Source: CAYSIX01 sp964431205 (GTDB lineage: Bacteria > Planctomycetota > Phycisphaerae > Phycisphaerales > Phycisphaeraceae). From it: a DNA stretch of 6,606 bases. Numbering within the stretch: the first letter of the stretch is position 1; every line of letters begins with the position of its first letter. Positions 5,524-6,606 of the stretch are shown piece by piece. The DNA is taken from NCBI GenBank assembly GCA_964431205.1, contig CAYSIX010000222.1:1-6606 (forward strand), given 5' to 3'. The notes below the pieces were generated by a model. The model had not been told where the DNA came from. It did not search any database and was given only the letters and a program-made list of their open reading frames with translations. The translations under genes were made by a program, and so were the position numbers.

Positions 5524-6606
5524 TCAGTACTCGGTCAACGGCAGGTGCCGCAGCGGGTCGTCGCGTCGCGGGATCGGTCGCTCGTCCGACACCTCGCCGC
5601 TCGGGGCGCCGATCGCCTCGATGATCGCCTCCAGGTCGTCCGGCACGGGCACGGGCCGGTTCGACAATCGGCCCGTCGGCTCGCTCCGCGGCGCTCGCTC
5701 CTGCACCGCCTTGACGTTGATCCCCGTGTGGTACATCACCGTCGCGTCCGGGTCCTTCAGCGAGTGACCCGTCAGGATGCACACCACCCGCTCGCCCGGA
5801 TCGATCACCCCTTCCTCCACCAGCAGGTGCGCCCCCGCCACCGACGCCGCGCTCGCCGGCTCACACCCGAACCCGAAACGGCCCACCAGCGCCTTGTGCT
5901 CCAGGATCGTCTGGTCGTCCACCTGACGCACGAGCCCGTCCATCACGTCCAACGCCCGCAACGCCTTGGGCAGATTCACCGGCCGACCGATCTCGATCGC
6001 GCTGGCGATCGTGTGCGCGTGCGTGTCGGCCGCGTCCAGCTCCCGATAATACGAGATCACCGCGTCATGATCGTACCGCCCGCCGTTCCAGCGCAGGCCC
6101 CGGTTGTGGTACAGCTCGTACAACGGGTTCGCCCCCGCCGCCTGGATCACCGCCAGCCGCGGCACCCGCTTGACCAGCCCCAGGTGCTTCAGCTCCGCGA
6201 ACGCCTTGCCGAACGCCGAGCAGTTGCCCAGGTTCCCCCCCGGCACGACGATCCAGTCCGGGACCTCCCAGTCCAGAGCCTCGAGCACCCGATACATGAT
6301 CGCCTTCTGCCCCTCCAGCCGGAAGGGGTTGACGCTGTTCATCAGGTAGATGCCCAGCTCCGGGCGATCGACCGCGATCTGACGGACCCGCCGCAGGCAC
6401 GCGTCGAAGTCGCCCTGGATCTGCAGCGTCGTCGCCCCGTAGTCCAGCGCCTGCGAGAGCTTGCCGTAGGCGATCTTGCCCGAGCCGATGAACACGATCC
6501 CGCGCAGCTCCGAGAGCGAGGCGAACATCGCCAGGCTCGCCGACGTGTTGCCCGTCGAGGCGCAGGCGACGCGCTTGGCGCCGACCATCCGCGCGTGGGT
6601 AAACGC
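5524..6606 (-). CDS. thrC: Threonine synthase, 5' end outside the window
   Basis: PLP-dependent enzyme of fold type II that converts O-phosphohomoserine to threonine, the last step of threonine synthesis. The visible 360 residues lack roughly the first 100, including the PLP-binding lysine. The frame is open to the edge: AFTHAR precedes the first ATG at 6586-6588, which sits inside a conserved strand and is not the true start. Visible motifs (numbering from the edge): ACASTGNTSAS (14-24), the substrate-contact NSVNPFRLEGQKA (90-102), the PLP phosphate loop GGNLGN (123-128), GCEPASAAS (247-255) and LTGHSLKDPD (278-287), all typical of ThrC. A tail of about 60 Pro/Arg/Glu-rich residues follows the fold and looks dispensable. 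It is followed after 34 bp by the methyltransferase/ATP-grasp fusion on the same strand. Confidence 0.95.
   Translation of the reverse strand, partial: AFTHARMVGAKRVACASTGNTSASLAMFASLSELRGIVFIGSGKIAYGKLSQALDYGATTLQIQGDFDACLRRVRQIAVDRPELGIYLMNSVNPFRLEGQKAIMYRVLEALDWEVPDWIVVPGGNLGNCSAFGKAFAELKHLGLVKRVPRLAVIQAAGANPLYELYHNRGLRWNGGRYDHDAVISYYRELDAADTHAHTIASAIEIGRPVNLPKALRALDVMDGLVRQVDDQTILEHKALVGRFGFGCEPASAASVAGAHLLVEEGVIDPGERVVCILTGHSLKDPDATVMYHTGINVKAVQERAPRSEPTGRLSNRPVPVPDDLEAIIEAIGAPSGEVSDERPIPRRDDPLRHLPLTEY

Overview
The window looks like a high-GC bacterial chromosome fragment, most probably a metagenomic scaffold because a run of ten Ns interrupts it at 1064-1073. Codons end almost always in G or C. 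High GC, a methyltransferase/ATP-grasp fusion and heptamer-repeat intergenic DNA would fit a planctomycete (Phycisphaerae-like) genome. That placement is an impression from gene style, not a demonstrated assignment.

Layout: positions 1-641 hold no credible gene but carry a dense series of short-period repeats. These are a degenerate 9-bp CTTCGC repeat, four TGAC elements spaced exactly 11 bp apart, and a 7-bp-phased repeat that changes from AT-rich to purine-rich. A sigma70-like promoter at 642-670 then leads into rpsT (ribosomal protein S20). Behind rpsT a terminator-like inverted repeat straddles the N gap. Next on the plus strand come a small class I SAM methyltransferase and, overlapping its stop by ATGA in the longest reading, an HTTM (vitamin K-dependent carboxylase-like) membrane protein. 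The HTTM protein carries a degenerate DUF393/DCC thioredoxin-like domain.

The minus strand, read from the right edge, starts inside thrC (threonine synthase, 5' end outside the window). After a 34-bp gap it continues into a 660-residue fusion of a SAM methyltransferase and a D-Ala-D-Ala-ligase-type ATP-grasp enzyme. The two strands converge at about 3507, where the HTTM reading frame runs without a stop for 113 codons into the 3' end of the fusion gene.

Functionally, rpsT and thrC are housekeeping genes. The fusion enzyme has the two active sites needed for methyl transfer and for ATP-dependent amide/peptide bond formation on small substrates; its substrate cannot be read from the sequence. 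The methyltransferase-HTTM pair looks like a co-translated unit of unknown pathway. The most unusual items are the fusion enzyme, the HTTM protein with a cysteine-less DCC domain and an apparently lost C-terminus, and the phased repeats upstream of rpsT.
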